Assembly: GCA_018056585.1 (NCBI GenBank)
Contig: JAGPFK010000141.1
Location: 1 to 5,080 of the forward strand
Direction: 5' to 3'
Length of the DNA: 5,080 nt
Source: Clostridia bacterium
GTDB lineage: Bacteria > Bacillota > Clostridia > Saccharofermentanales > UBA5734
Shown: positions 1 through 5,080 of the stretch, piece by piece
How the letters are laid out: the number at the start of each line of letters is the position of its first letter
How positions within the stretch are numbered: position 1 is the stretch's first letter
Position numbers and translations under genes: made by a program
Notes under the pieces: generated by a model
Told to the model about the DNA's origin: nothing
The model's input: the letters and a program-made list of their open reading frames with translations, nothing else
Databases searched by the model: none

Positions 1-835
1 GGCCAATGTCATGCATAAATCGGACAGCGCGCTCAAGAAAAGCGTCCGGAAAACCGATGAGGAAGTTATCTGCTTCAAGGGTAAAATCTCCGGCGTAATG
101 AATATCAGCAAGCGCCTCCGTGATGCTTTGCCAGTCCATTTGTCCCAGGAAAGGGACCGTATGCGTATCGTGCAGAAAATCATTATCATGGACATGCAGA
201 GAAAGCAGCCGCCGAGGACCCAGAATGCGAATCATATCCGCCGCATTTTCACCGACAAGGCCACAATGGCCCAAGTCTAGGCAGGCAGTAAAATAACGAC
301 TATCAAGCTCATCCAGGTACTCTGCAAAACTTTCTCCCGTGCCGCAGACAGCGGGGACAATCTTTGTTTTTGTCTCATCATAAATCCACATGTTTTCCAG
401 GGCAATTTTAACCCCTGGAGAAGCGCAATAAGGCTGTAATCGGCAAAAAAAATCAAGATTCCGATCTTTTTTTTCTTTCGGATCCGGCAGATAAAACGGA
501 TGAACAACCACAATCGATGCCCCAAGGACAGCTGAAATTTCAAGAGATCGAAGAATATCAGAAAAGACTTTTTCGTTATAAGCAGAATCATCTGATTTAA
601 AAGAAGGAAAAGGGGCATGGGCCTGGTTGAAAATAATACCAACATCATCGGCAATCTGACGCAGCTGGCGGGCATAATCCAGATAGCCCGCCTGGCTGAG
701 CGGATGATCTGGCTTGCAAAGGTTCCCAAACATGGAAAAATCAATAGCATCATAACCAGCTTGTTTCAGGATCCGAATGGTTGTTGGTTCTCCTTTTCGT
801 TCTGATAAATAAAAAGACTGAGTTGACAAGTACAT
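1..835 (-). CDS. Sugar phosphate isomerase/epimerase family protein (xylose isomerase-like TIM barrel), 3' end outside window
   Basis: The frame is open from an ATG at 833-835 to the left edge, giving 278 residues without a stop. The family (AP_endonuc_2 / xylose isomerase-like TIM barrel, cytoplasmic) interconverts sugars or their derivatives, usually with a divalent metal. Visible family motifs are IALEN (Glu147), CLDLGHCG (Asp187, His190), SLHVHDND (His214, His216), then MDW (233-235) and FTLEADN (Glu254). These match the usual Glu/Asp/His/Glu metal-site pattern spread over the barrel strands. Family members are commonly 270-300 residues, so only a short C-terminal tail should be missing. 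The start is fixed by an AAGGGAGG ribosome site (843-850) seven bases upstream. The gene is transcribed away from the hydroxyacid dehydrogenase gene across a shared promoter region. Substrate is unknown; an IolE/IolI-like or ketose epimerase role is possible but not demonstrated. An A8 and a T8 run lie within the gene at 445-474. Confidence 0.88.
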   Translation of the reverse strand, partial: MYLSTQSFYLSERKGEPTTIRILKQAGYDAIDFSMFGNLCKPDHPLSQAGYLDYARQLRQIADDVGIIFNQAHAPFPSFKSDDSAYNEKVFSDILRSLEISAVLGASIVVVHPFYLPDPKEKKDRNLDFFCRLQPYCASPGVKIALENMWIYDETKTKIVPAVCGTGESFAEYLDELDSRYFTACLDLGHCGLVGENAADMIRILGPRRLLSLHVHDNDFLHDTHTVPFLGQMDWQSITEALADIHYAGDFTLEADNFLIGFPDAFLERAVRFMHDIG

Positions 836-842
836 AAGCCTG

Positions 843-850
843 CCTCCCTT
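843..850 (-). promoter_or_regulatory. Ribosome binding site of the isomerase/epimerase gene
   Basis: Read on the minus strand this is AAGGGAGG, ending seven bases before the ATG at 835-833. It is a near-ideal Shine-Dalgarno at normal spacing and supports that start over any internal Met. Confidence 0.8.
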
Positions 851-891
851 TAATTCATGACTTGGTCAACCGTTCTCTGCAAACACGCTCC

Positions 892-900
892 ATTATATCA
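892..900 (-). promoter_or_regulatory. Extended -10 promoter for the isomerase/epimerase gene
   Basis: On the minus strand the bases read TGATATAAT, a consensus -10 hexamer (TATAAT) preceded by the TGn extension. No good -35 hexamer is found 16-18 bases upstream (about 914-920 reads poorly against TTGACA), as is common for extended -10 promoters. Transcription would start near 885 and leave a leader of about 50 bases. The strand, position and match are seen; promoter activity is inferred. Confidence 0.6.
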
Positions 901-950
901 TGCAAGAATCAAAGGCGCTTGTTCCGGCCTGGATGATCGACTCTTTCTTC

Positions 951-959
951 TGATATACT
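951..959 (+). promoter_or_regulatory. Extended -10 promoter for the hydroxyacid dehydrogenase gene
   Basis: The bases read TGATATACT: a one-mismatch -10 hexamer (TATACT) with the TGn extension. The expected -35 window (about 931-936, GGATGA) is poor, so activity may rest on the extension or on an activator. The element closely mirrors the minus-strand promoter at 892-900. GATAAT at 962-967 is a weaker alternative -10. Confidence 0.45.
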
Positions 960-978
960 GGGATAATCAATAGAAGAC

Positions 979-984
979 AGGAGG
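979..984 (+). promoter_or_regulatory. Shine-Dalgarno AGGAGG, unusually far from the dehydrogenase ATG
   Basis: AGGAGG is a perfect anti-16S match, but the dehydrogenase ATG at 1013 lies 28 bases downstream, well outside normal spacing. An in-frame TGA at 1001-1003 with no start codon between it and 1013 rules out an earlier in-frame start. Two readings fit: the hairpin at 985-1000 folds away the intervening bases and leaves about 12, or the site serves a TTG at 993 (8-base spacing) that opens a seven-codon leader ORF. Confidence 0.6.
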
Positions 985-1000
985 GTCTGTTCTTGCAGAC
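985..1000 (+). promoter_or_regulatory. Small hairpin between Shine-Dalgarno and start codon
   Basis: GTCTGT (985-990) pairs with GCAGAC (995-1000) around a TCTT loop: five Watson-Crick pairs plus one G-U pair, extendable by G984-U1001. It begins immediately after AGGAGG. If folded, it cuts the effective distance from the ribosome site to the ATG from 28 to about 12 bases. Hairpins that bridge such spacing are known, for example before phage T4 gene 38. The pairing is seen; its function is inferred. Confidence 0.5.
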
Positions 1001-1016
1001 TGACAAAATGCCATGA
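993..1016 (+). CDS. Possible seven-residue leader ORF overlapping the dehydrogenase start
   Basis: A TTG at 993, eight bases after AGGAGG, opens a frame encoding MQTDKMP and stops at TGA 1014-1016. The stop overlaps the dehydrogenase ATG at 1013 in an ATGA arrangement, the classic geometry for translational coupling. The TTG lies mostly in the loop of the hairpin at 985-1000. There is no evidence of translation; this could be chance, or the remnant of an N-terminus shifted out of frame by one base. The peptide matches no attenuation pattern that I recognise. Confidence 0.25.
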   Translation: MQTDKMP

Positions 1017-2020
1017 AAAAGAGAGCGATTTTTCTGAGCCCGCCGGATAACCCCAACATTAATCGCGTTTACAGTCCAGAATTGCACAGGGAACTGGAGA
1101 AGAGAGTGGATCTGTACCCGGTTTTCATCGGCCGGGAAAACATCGGACAACACCAATCTGCGGCCCGGGAGGCTGTCTATGCTTTTTCAACCTGGGGCAT
1201 CCCCCAATTTGATGAAACAGAGGTCAGGACATACTTTCCAAAAATGAAAGTCCTTTTTTATGCAGCCGGATCGGTACAGCATTTTGCCAGGCCCTTTTTA
1301 AATTGTGGCGTCCAGGTTGTCAGCGCGGCCGCAGCCAATGCCATTCCAGTTGCTGAATATACAGTAGCTCAGATTTTGCTGGCGAATAAAGGATTCTACC
1401 AAAATGTCCGCTTAGCCCGGGCGGACTGGAAGAAAGCCCAAACTTTTTTTAAAACTTTTCCGGGAAATGATCATGTGAAAGTCGGCCTCCTCGGTGCCGG
1501 TGCAATCGGAAGCCGCGTCATTTCTCTGCTCAAACCTTTTTCACTCGAAATTTGGGTCTTTGATCCTTTTCTGCCGGACGATAAAGCCATCGACTGGGGA
1601 GTCAAAAAAACAGGACTGCCTGAAATTTTTTCGAATTGCCAAACCATCTCCAATCATCTTGCGAATTTACCGGCTACGCGGGGAATCCTCAATAAAGACT
1701 GTTTTTCCCTGATGTTGCCAAACGCTACGTTTATTAATACAGGACGCGGGGCGCAGGTCATAGAGGAAGATCTCGTTGAAGCGCTTCTCCAGGAGCCGTG
1801 CCGGACCGCTGTCCTCGATGTCACTGATCCTGAGCCACCTCATAAAAACAGCCCTTTGCTTCTTCTGGATAATGTATTTTTAACCACGCACATAGCAGGC
1901 AGCAGCGGCCACGAAGTTCATCGTTTAGCTTGGTTTGTTCTTGAGGATCTGGACCGATACGAGCAAGCTCAGGCCATGCAATATGCGGTGACGCTCAATG
2001 CCCTCGAAACAATGGCCTGA
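1013..2020 (+). CDS. D-isomer-specific 2-hydroxyacid dehydrogenase family protein
   Basis: This 335-residue cytoplasmic enzyme is of normal length for the family, which oxidises D-2-hydroxyacids or reduces 2-oxoacids with NAD(P). The substrate-binding domain is formed by about residues 1-115 and 300-335, around a Rossmann domain at about 118-298. That domain carries the dinucleotide motif GAGAIGS (161-167), followed by VFDPF with Asp184, which suggests NAD preference. The catalytic residues are recognisable: Arg245 in INTGRGA, Glu274 in TDPEPP and His293 in TTHIAGS. The start is the ATG at 1013; an in-frame TGA at 1001-1003 excludes earlier starts, but the ribosome site is unusually distant. 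The gene diverges from the isomerase/epimerase gene and probably shares regulation with it. Its stop codon lies within a 10-bp inverted repeat. The annotation could be glyoxylate/hydroxypyruvate reductase-like or phosphoglycerate dehydrogenase-like; sequence alone does not decide. Confidence 0.92.
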   Translation: MKKRAIFLSPPDNPNINRVYSPELHRELEKRVDLYPVFIGRENIGQHQSAAREAVYAFSTWGIPQFDETEVRTYFPKMKVLFYAAGSVQHFARPFLNCGVQVVSAAAANAIPVAEYTVAQILLANKGFYQNVRLARADWKKAQTFFKTFPGNDHVKVGLLGAGAIGSRVISLLKPFSLEIWVFDPFLPDDKAIDWGVKKTGLPEIFSNCQTISNHLANLPATRGILNKDCFSLMLPNATFINTGRGAQVIEEDLVEALLQEPCRTAVLDVTDPEPPHKNSPLLLLDNVFLTTHIAGSSGHEVHRLAWFVLEDLDRYEQAQAMQYAVTLNALETMA

Positions 2021-2021
2021 G
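1968..2021. repeat. 10-bp perfect inverted repeat spanning the dehydrogenase stop codon
   Basis: CTCAGGCCAT (1968-1977) and ATGGCCTGAG (2012-2021) are perfect inverse complements separated by 34 bases, and the second arm contains the TGA stop (2018-2020). The loop holds a small GCG-GTGA-CGC hairpin (1985-1994). The element sits at the end of a gene facing a convergent gene, and both transcripts could fold it. No T-run follows on either strand, so it is not a canonical intrinsic terminator; a 3'-end stabilising or weak terminating hairpin is plausible. Confidence 0.4.
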
Positions 2022-2045
2022 AATTTATACGCTCTGGAATGCATC

Positions 2046-3104
2046 TTAACGGATTTCTTCATCAAAGACGACGGCGACCTTACCGCATCGGCCCTCTGCC
2101 ATCAGGCGGTATGCCTCTCCCGCCTGATCCAGTGTAAATCGATGCGTCACCAGATCTTCCGGGTGTATCTTCCAGCGAACCAATTTTTCAACGAGCTCTT
2201 CCATCTTCCAGATGCTTGTAACCCATGATCCGTATATGGTTTTCTGATCATGGATCAGATCTGGGCTTGGGTTGAATTCAACCGTGCCACCCTCTCCGAT
2301 AAAAACGATACGCCCCCACTTTCTGGCACCGCGAATTGCCAGTTGACGGCCGCTTGTATGACCTGAGCAATCGACTGATCGCTCAGCTCCCTGCCCACCG
2401 GTCACCGCAAGGATCTTTTGCAACGTGTCTGGCCCGGAGATAAAAACAAAGTCAGCCAGTTCTTTGTCCTGAGCCAGTTGGCACCGTTCCGGTATGACAT
2501 CAACACCGATCAGCTGATTTGCGCCCATCGCCCTGGCCAGCATTAAAGCAGCCAGGCCAACCGGCCCAAGACCTGCGACCAAAACCGTGTCATTTCCGGA
2601 AATTCCGATTTTCTCCAGACCCTCATACACCGTCCCAAATCCACAGGCGACCTGAGCCCCGTCGGTGTAGGTCAACTCTGGCGGTAATGGTATGCAATCT
2701 TTTTCATCAGCTAAAATGTAAGGCGCCATTCCACCGTCCCGCTGCCAGCCATAAGCCGCACGCAGCGGGCTGGTGCAGCTGATCATATAGCCCCTGCGGC
2801 AATCCATACATAAGCCACAGCCTGAAATGTGGTAAAGGATCACGCGGTCGCCTTCCTTGAAACGGCGCATGCCGGGACCACAGCGAACGATCTGCCCGGC
2901 CGGCTCATGACCCGCAATCTTATTCTGATAACCTTCCGGTCCCTTTCCGGTGTGCTCCCTGTAAATAGCGCGAATGTCACTGCCGCAAATTGTTGATGAT
3001 TTGGTACGAATTAAAACCTGTCCATAGCCCGGTTCCGGCACGTCCACCTCTTTGAGCAAAACCGTGCTGTTTCCAGGTAAATAGGCGGCCATCATCTTGT
3101 CCAT
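2046..3104 (-). CDS. Zinc-dependent medium-chain alcohol/polyol dehydrogenase (MDR superfamily)
   Basis: The 352-residue length is typical of the family, which oxidises alcohols, polyols or sugar derivatives using NAD(P) and a catalytic zinc in the cytoplasm. The GroES-like N-terminal domain has Cys40 (in CGSD) and His66-Glu67 (in AGHEPAG), with Cys154 nearby as a possible further ligand of the catalytic site. A structural zinc site is intact: Cys96, Cys99, Cys102 and Cys110. The Rossmann domain shows GLGPVG (178-183), then Asp202 in IGVDV, which suggests NAD rather than NADP. The ATG at 3104-3102 lies five bases after AAAGGAG (3110-3116), which favours it over Met4. It follows the aldo/keto reductase gene by 34 bases on the same strand and is the last visible gene of the operon. 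It resembles the sorbitol/threonine dehydrogenase branch; the substrate is not determined. Confidence 0.93.
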   Translation of the reverse strand: MDKMMAAYLPGNSTVLLKEVDVPEPGYGQVLIRTKSSTICGSDIRAIYREHTGKGPEGYQNKIAGHEPAGQIVRCGPGMRRFKEGDRVILYHISGCGLCMDCRRGYMISCTSPLRAAYGWQRDGGMAPYILADEKDCIPLPPELTYTDGAQVACGFGTVYEGLEKIGISGNDTVLVAGLGPVGLAALMLARAMGANQLIGVDVIPERCQLAQDKELADFVFISGPDTLQKILAVTGGQGAERSVDCSGHTSGRQLAIRGARKWGRIVFIGEGGTVEFNPSPDLIHDQKTIYGSWVTSIWKMEELVEKLVRWKIHPEDLVTHRFTLDQAGEAYRLMAEGRCGKVAVVFDEEIR

Positions 3105-3117
3105 GTTGACTCCTTTC

Positions 3118-3134
3118 GGCTGTTTTAGTCAGCC
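3118..3134 (-). other. Intercistronic hairpin between aldo/keto reductase and alcohol dehydrogenase genes
   Basis: On the minus strand GGCTG and CAGCC form a perfect five-pair stem with a seven-base loop. It lies between the reductase stop (3139-3141) and the ribosome site of the next gene (3110-3116), almost filling the 34-base gap. There is no T-run on the transcribed side, so read-through is expected. It may affect mRNA processing or access to the downstream ribosome site. Confidence 0.35.
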
Positions 3135-3138
3135 TTAT

Positions 3139-4113
3139 TTATTCTTCATCCCAGAGATTGCACCAGTCTTTGGCACCATCCCATAAAAATACCTGTCCTT
3201 TAATCAATCGGTTTCCACAATCAATCTCAGTAATAGCTCTCATTTCCTCATCACTGAGGGGCTCGCCGCAGACCGCTTCGAGATTGGCTCTAAGCTGTTC
3301 TGGTTTTACAGAAAACGGGATTGGCACCTGTCCACGCTGAACAGCCCATTTAAGGCAAACCTGTGCCGGATGCAGCCCGTGATTTTGAGCAATCGATATG
3401 ATGGCAGGATGTTTTAAATCATCAATATCCAGTGGGGTGCGGTCTCTCTCAGGTCGTGATGGTGAGCCAAGCGGTGAAAATCCAATTGGTTGAATGCCAT
3501 GTCGGACACAAAACTCAAAAAGCTCGGGCTGCTGGAAGGTTGGATGTAATTCCATTTCATTGGCGGCAGGCATGATGCGGCAGTCACGAATCAACATGGA
3601 AAGCTTTTTGATGGTCATATTGGATGTGCCGATATGACGGACCAATCCGGCTTGCAGAAGTCTCTCCATCTGATACCAGGTCTCCATGTATTCTTCGTGA
3701 CAATAGGGTCTTGCATCCGGATTATGATAATCCGGTGGCGCACCAATCGGATGAAAATTACGAAAAGGCCAGTGCACCACATAAAGGTCAAGGTAGTCCA
3801 GTTTTAGATCCTTGAGTGATCGCGCGCAGGAAAACAACACATCTCCGGGCGCATGGCTGTCATTCCAGACTTTTGAAATCACAAACAAGTCCTGGCGGCT
3901 GATTCCGCCGCGGATTGCTTCTGCCAGAACCTGTCCAATCTGTTCTTCATTGCCATAGACAGAGGCGCAATCAATCAAACGATAGCCACATGCAATCGCT
4001 TCCTGTACAGCTTTTGCCACCGTTTTCTCATCATACCGGTCCGAGCCGAATGTGCCGATCCCAATGGCCGGTATAAACTGGCCGCCTCTTAGTTTTTTCA
4101 TTGGTATTTGCAT
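3139..4113 (-). CDS. Aldo/keto reductase
   Basis: The product is 324 residues, an (alpha/beta)8-barrel cytoplasmic NADPH-type oxidoreductase that interconverts carbonyls and alcohols, often on sugars or small aldehydes. The complete catalytic tetrad is visible: Asp48 and Tyr53 in LIDCASVYGNE, Lys81 in ISKVWN and His114 in VVHWP. GTSNMT (162-167) and IPFSVKPEQLRANLEA (265-280) match the substrate/cofactor and nicotinamide-phosphate binding regions. I start at ATG 4113-4111: GGAGG at 4121-4125 is seven bases away, whereas the ATG at 4119 is only one base from it. The C-terminus ends in an acidic, tryptophan-rich tail (KGQVFLWDGAKDWCNLWDEE). The gene follows the LacI-family gene by 21 bases and precedes the alcohol dehydrogenase gene, so the two oxidoreductases are probably co-expressed and act in one pathway. 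The substrate is unknown. Confidence 0.94.
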   Translation of the reverse strand: MQIPMKKLRGGQFIPAIGIGTFGSDRYDEKTVAKAVQEAIACGYRLIDCASVYGNEEQIGQVLAEAIRGGISRQDLFVISKVWNDSHAPGDVLFSCARSLKDLKLDYLDLYVVHWPFRNFHPIGAPPDYHNPDARPYCHEEYMETWYQMERLLQAGLVRHIGTSNMTIKKLSMLIRDCRIMPAANEMELHPTFQQPELFEFCVRHGIQPIGFSPLGSPSRPERDRTPLDIDDLKHPAIISIAQNHGLHPAQVCLKWAVQRGQVPIPFSVKPEQLRANLEAVCGEPLSDEEMRAITEIDCGNRLIKGQVFLWDGAKDWCNLWDEE

Positions 4114-4120
4114 GAACATT

Positions 4121-4126
4121 CCTCCA
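4121..4126 (-). promoter_or_regulatory. Ribosome binding site that decides the aldo/keto reductase start
   Basis: The minus strand reads TGGAGG. Spacing to the ATG at 4113-4111 is seven bases, and to the upstream in-frame ATG at 4119-4117 only one base. This supports an N-terminus of MQIPMKKL rather than MFMQIPMKKL. Confidence 0.7.
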
Positions 4127-4134
4127 GCACTTTC

Positions 4135-5080
4135 TTATTTTTCAGGCGGCGGGGCAACCGAGGCGCCGGGAAGCCAGGAAGCAGGCAGTTGATATGTTAT
4201 GGCGGGTCCTGATTTTCCATCCATGCGGCTCAGTAAAAGATGCGCGGCCTTTTCACCGATCTGTCGGAGAGGCTGCAAAACAATGGATAAATGGGGGGTC
4301 AGGATAGAAGACAGTTCCTGATTATCAAACCCTATAACAGAAAGCTGCTCCGGTATTATGATCCCCAGGCTTTGAAGTGCCAGGATCGCACCGAAGGTCA
4401 TCTCATGGTTCGTTATAAACACGGCCGTCGGGCAAACTGGTTCTTTCATGAGATCTTGCATCATCTGATAGCCGCTCGCCACATCATACCGGCCTTCCCG
4501 GATCAAGCGCTCATCTTCAGGTATGCCGGCTGCTTTTATGGCATCATGATATCCTTGCAGCCGCTCATCAGCCGTGTAAATCCCTTTGGGTCCGCTGATG
4601 ATGGCGATCCGGCGATGGCCATTTTCTATCAAGCGGGTGACGGCATCATAAGCAGCTTCGCGATTATTGATGAGAACTGCGTCGCAATCAGAATCCAATA
4701 TGGGCCGGTCTATCAAAACAACCGGAATCTGCCTTGCCTTGAGCAGCTTCAAATCTTCGGCCTGTGTTTTTGTTGGCATCAGCAAAAGCCCGTCGATCTG
4801 CCGTTCAACCAAAAAACCAAATCTCTCCCTCTCAAGCTTTTCATCAGATCGGTAATCGCAAACCAGTGTGCTGTAACCAGCCTGTAAAAGCTTATTCTCA
4901 AGACAGGAAACAATGCGTGTGCTGAACACATTCTCTAAATCTGGAATCAGAACGCCAACTGTCATACTGCGGCGCGTTTTTAGGCTGCGCGCAGTCGTAT
5001 TAACATGGTATCCCAATTCATCTATGGCCGCTTCAATGGCAATCTTATTCTTTTCAAGAACACGGCCTCCGTTTATATAT
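4135..5080 (-). CDS. LacI-family transcriptional regulator, 5' end outside window
   Basis: The frame is open from the right edge (first full codon at 5079-5077) to TAA at 4137-4135, giving 314 residues. About 20-25 N-terminal residues, including most of the helix-turn-helix, lie beyond the window. The visible start (YINGGRVLEKNKIAIEAAID, then ELGYHVNTTARSLKTRRS) is the end of the LacI DNA-binding domain and the hinge helix. A periplasmic-binding-protein-like effector domain follows from about residue 40, with TVGVLIPD, PVVLIDRP (119-126), GHRRIAIISGP (154-164), ERLQGYHDAI (172-181) and SVIGFDNQELSSILTPHLS (247-265). Such proteins bind a sugar or related ligand and repress catabolic operons. 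The next gene begins 21 bases downstream on the same strand, so the regulator probably controls its own operon, with operators upstream of 5080. A TTG at 5016 is an internal Leu of the hinge region, not the start. The ligand cannot be inferred. Confidence 0.93.
   Translation of the reverse strand, partial: YINGGRVLEKNKIAIEAAIDELGYHVNTTARSLKTRRSMTVGVLIPDLENVFSTRIVSCLENKLLQAGYSTLVCDYRSDEKLERERFGFLVERQIDGLLLMPTKTQAEDLKLLKARQIPVVLIDRPILDSDCDAVLINNREAAYDAVTRLIENGHRRIAIISGPKGIYTADERLQGYHDAIKAAGIPEDERLIREGRYDVASGYQMMQDLMKEPVCPTAVFITNHEMTFGAILALQSLGIIIPEQLSVIGFDNQELSSILTPHLSIVLQPLRQIGEKAAHLLLSRMDGKSGPAITYQLPASWLPGASVAPPPEK

Noticed and set aside
277..753. Open minus-strand frame of 158 codons
   Set aside because: It overlaps the isomerase/epimerase gene in another frame. 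The composition is Leu/Ile/Arg-rich without family motifs, while the 1-835 frame has clear metal-site motifs and an ideal ribosome site.
910..921. CAAAGGCGCTTG as a LacI-type operator
   Set aside because: Only the outer CAA/TTG and the central GC pair; two inner positions mismatch and the flanks do not extend the symmetry.
2021..2045. Intrinsic terminator in the convergent gap
   Set aside because: The 25 bases contain no stem-loop followed by a T-run on either strand.
4117..4119. ATG as the start of the aldo/keto reductase
   Set aside because: Only one base separates it from GGAGG, while the ATG two codons later is at ideal seven-base spacing.
4291..4887. Open plus-strand frame of 198 codons antisense to the LacI gene
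   Set aside because: It has no recognisable motif and no convincing ribosome site, and it lies entirely opposite a well-supported LacI-family gene; it is a codon-bias shadow.
5014..5016. TTG as the start of the LacI-family gene
   Set aside because: The frame continues upstream to the window edge and encodes the end of the LacI helix-turn-helix domain, so this codon is an internal Leu in ELGYHVN.

Overview
The window looks like chromosomal DNA from a Gram-positive, probably clostridial (Firmicutes) bacterium. The reasons are strong AGGAGG-type ribosome binding sites before most starts, A/T-rich extended -10 promoters, balanced base composition by eye, and five protein families common in sugar-catabolic islands of gut and soil Firmicutes. 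This assignment is inference; no taxonomic marker gene is present. I see no tRNA, rRNA, CRISPR array, insertion sequence or phage gene.

Layout. Positions 1-835 (minus) hold a sugar phosphate isomerase/epimerase-like TIM-barrel gene that runs off the left edge. Positions 836-1012 are a divergent promoter region. Positions 1013-2020 (plus) encode a D-2-hydroxyacid dehydrogenase family protein. After a 25-base convergent gap come three minus-strand genes, read from right to left: a LacI-family regulator (4135-5080, 5' end outside the window), an aldo/keto reductase (3139-4113) and a zinc-dependent medium-chain alcohol dehydrogenase (2046-3104). The gaps between them are 21 and 34 bases, so they look like one operon whose promoter and likely operator lie beyond position 5080.

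Working together. Three NAD(P)-dependent oxidoreductases of different folds, one isomerase/epimerase and one sugar-responsive type of repressor suggest a small pathway that oxidises, reduces and isomerises a sugar, polyol or sugar acid. The substrate cannot be read from the sequence, and no transporter, kinase or aldolase is visible. The two divergent genes probably share regulation, because their promoters are near mirror images.

Most of the window is ordinary metabolic sequence. The parts worth a second look are small and regulatory: a hairpin between an ideal Shine-Dalgarno and the dehydrogenase ATG, overlapped by a possible seven-codon leader ORF; the mirror-image extended -10 promoters; a 10-bp perfect inverted repeat over the dehydrogenase stop codon; and an A8/T8 hairpin inside the isomerase gene. 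I did not find convincing evidence of a wholly new system.
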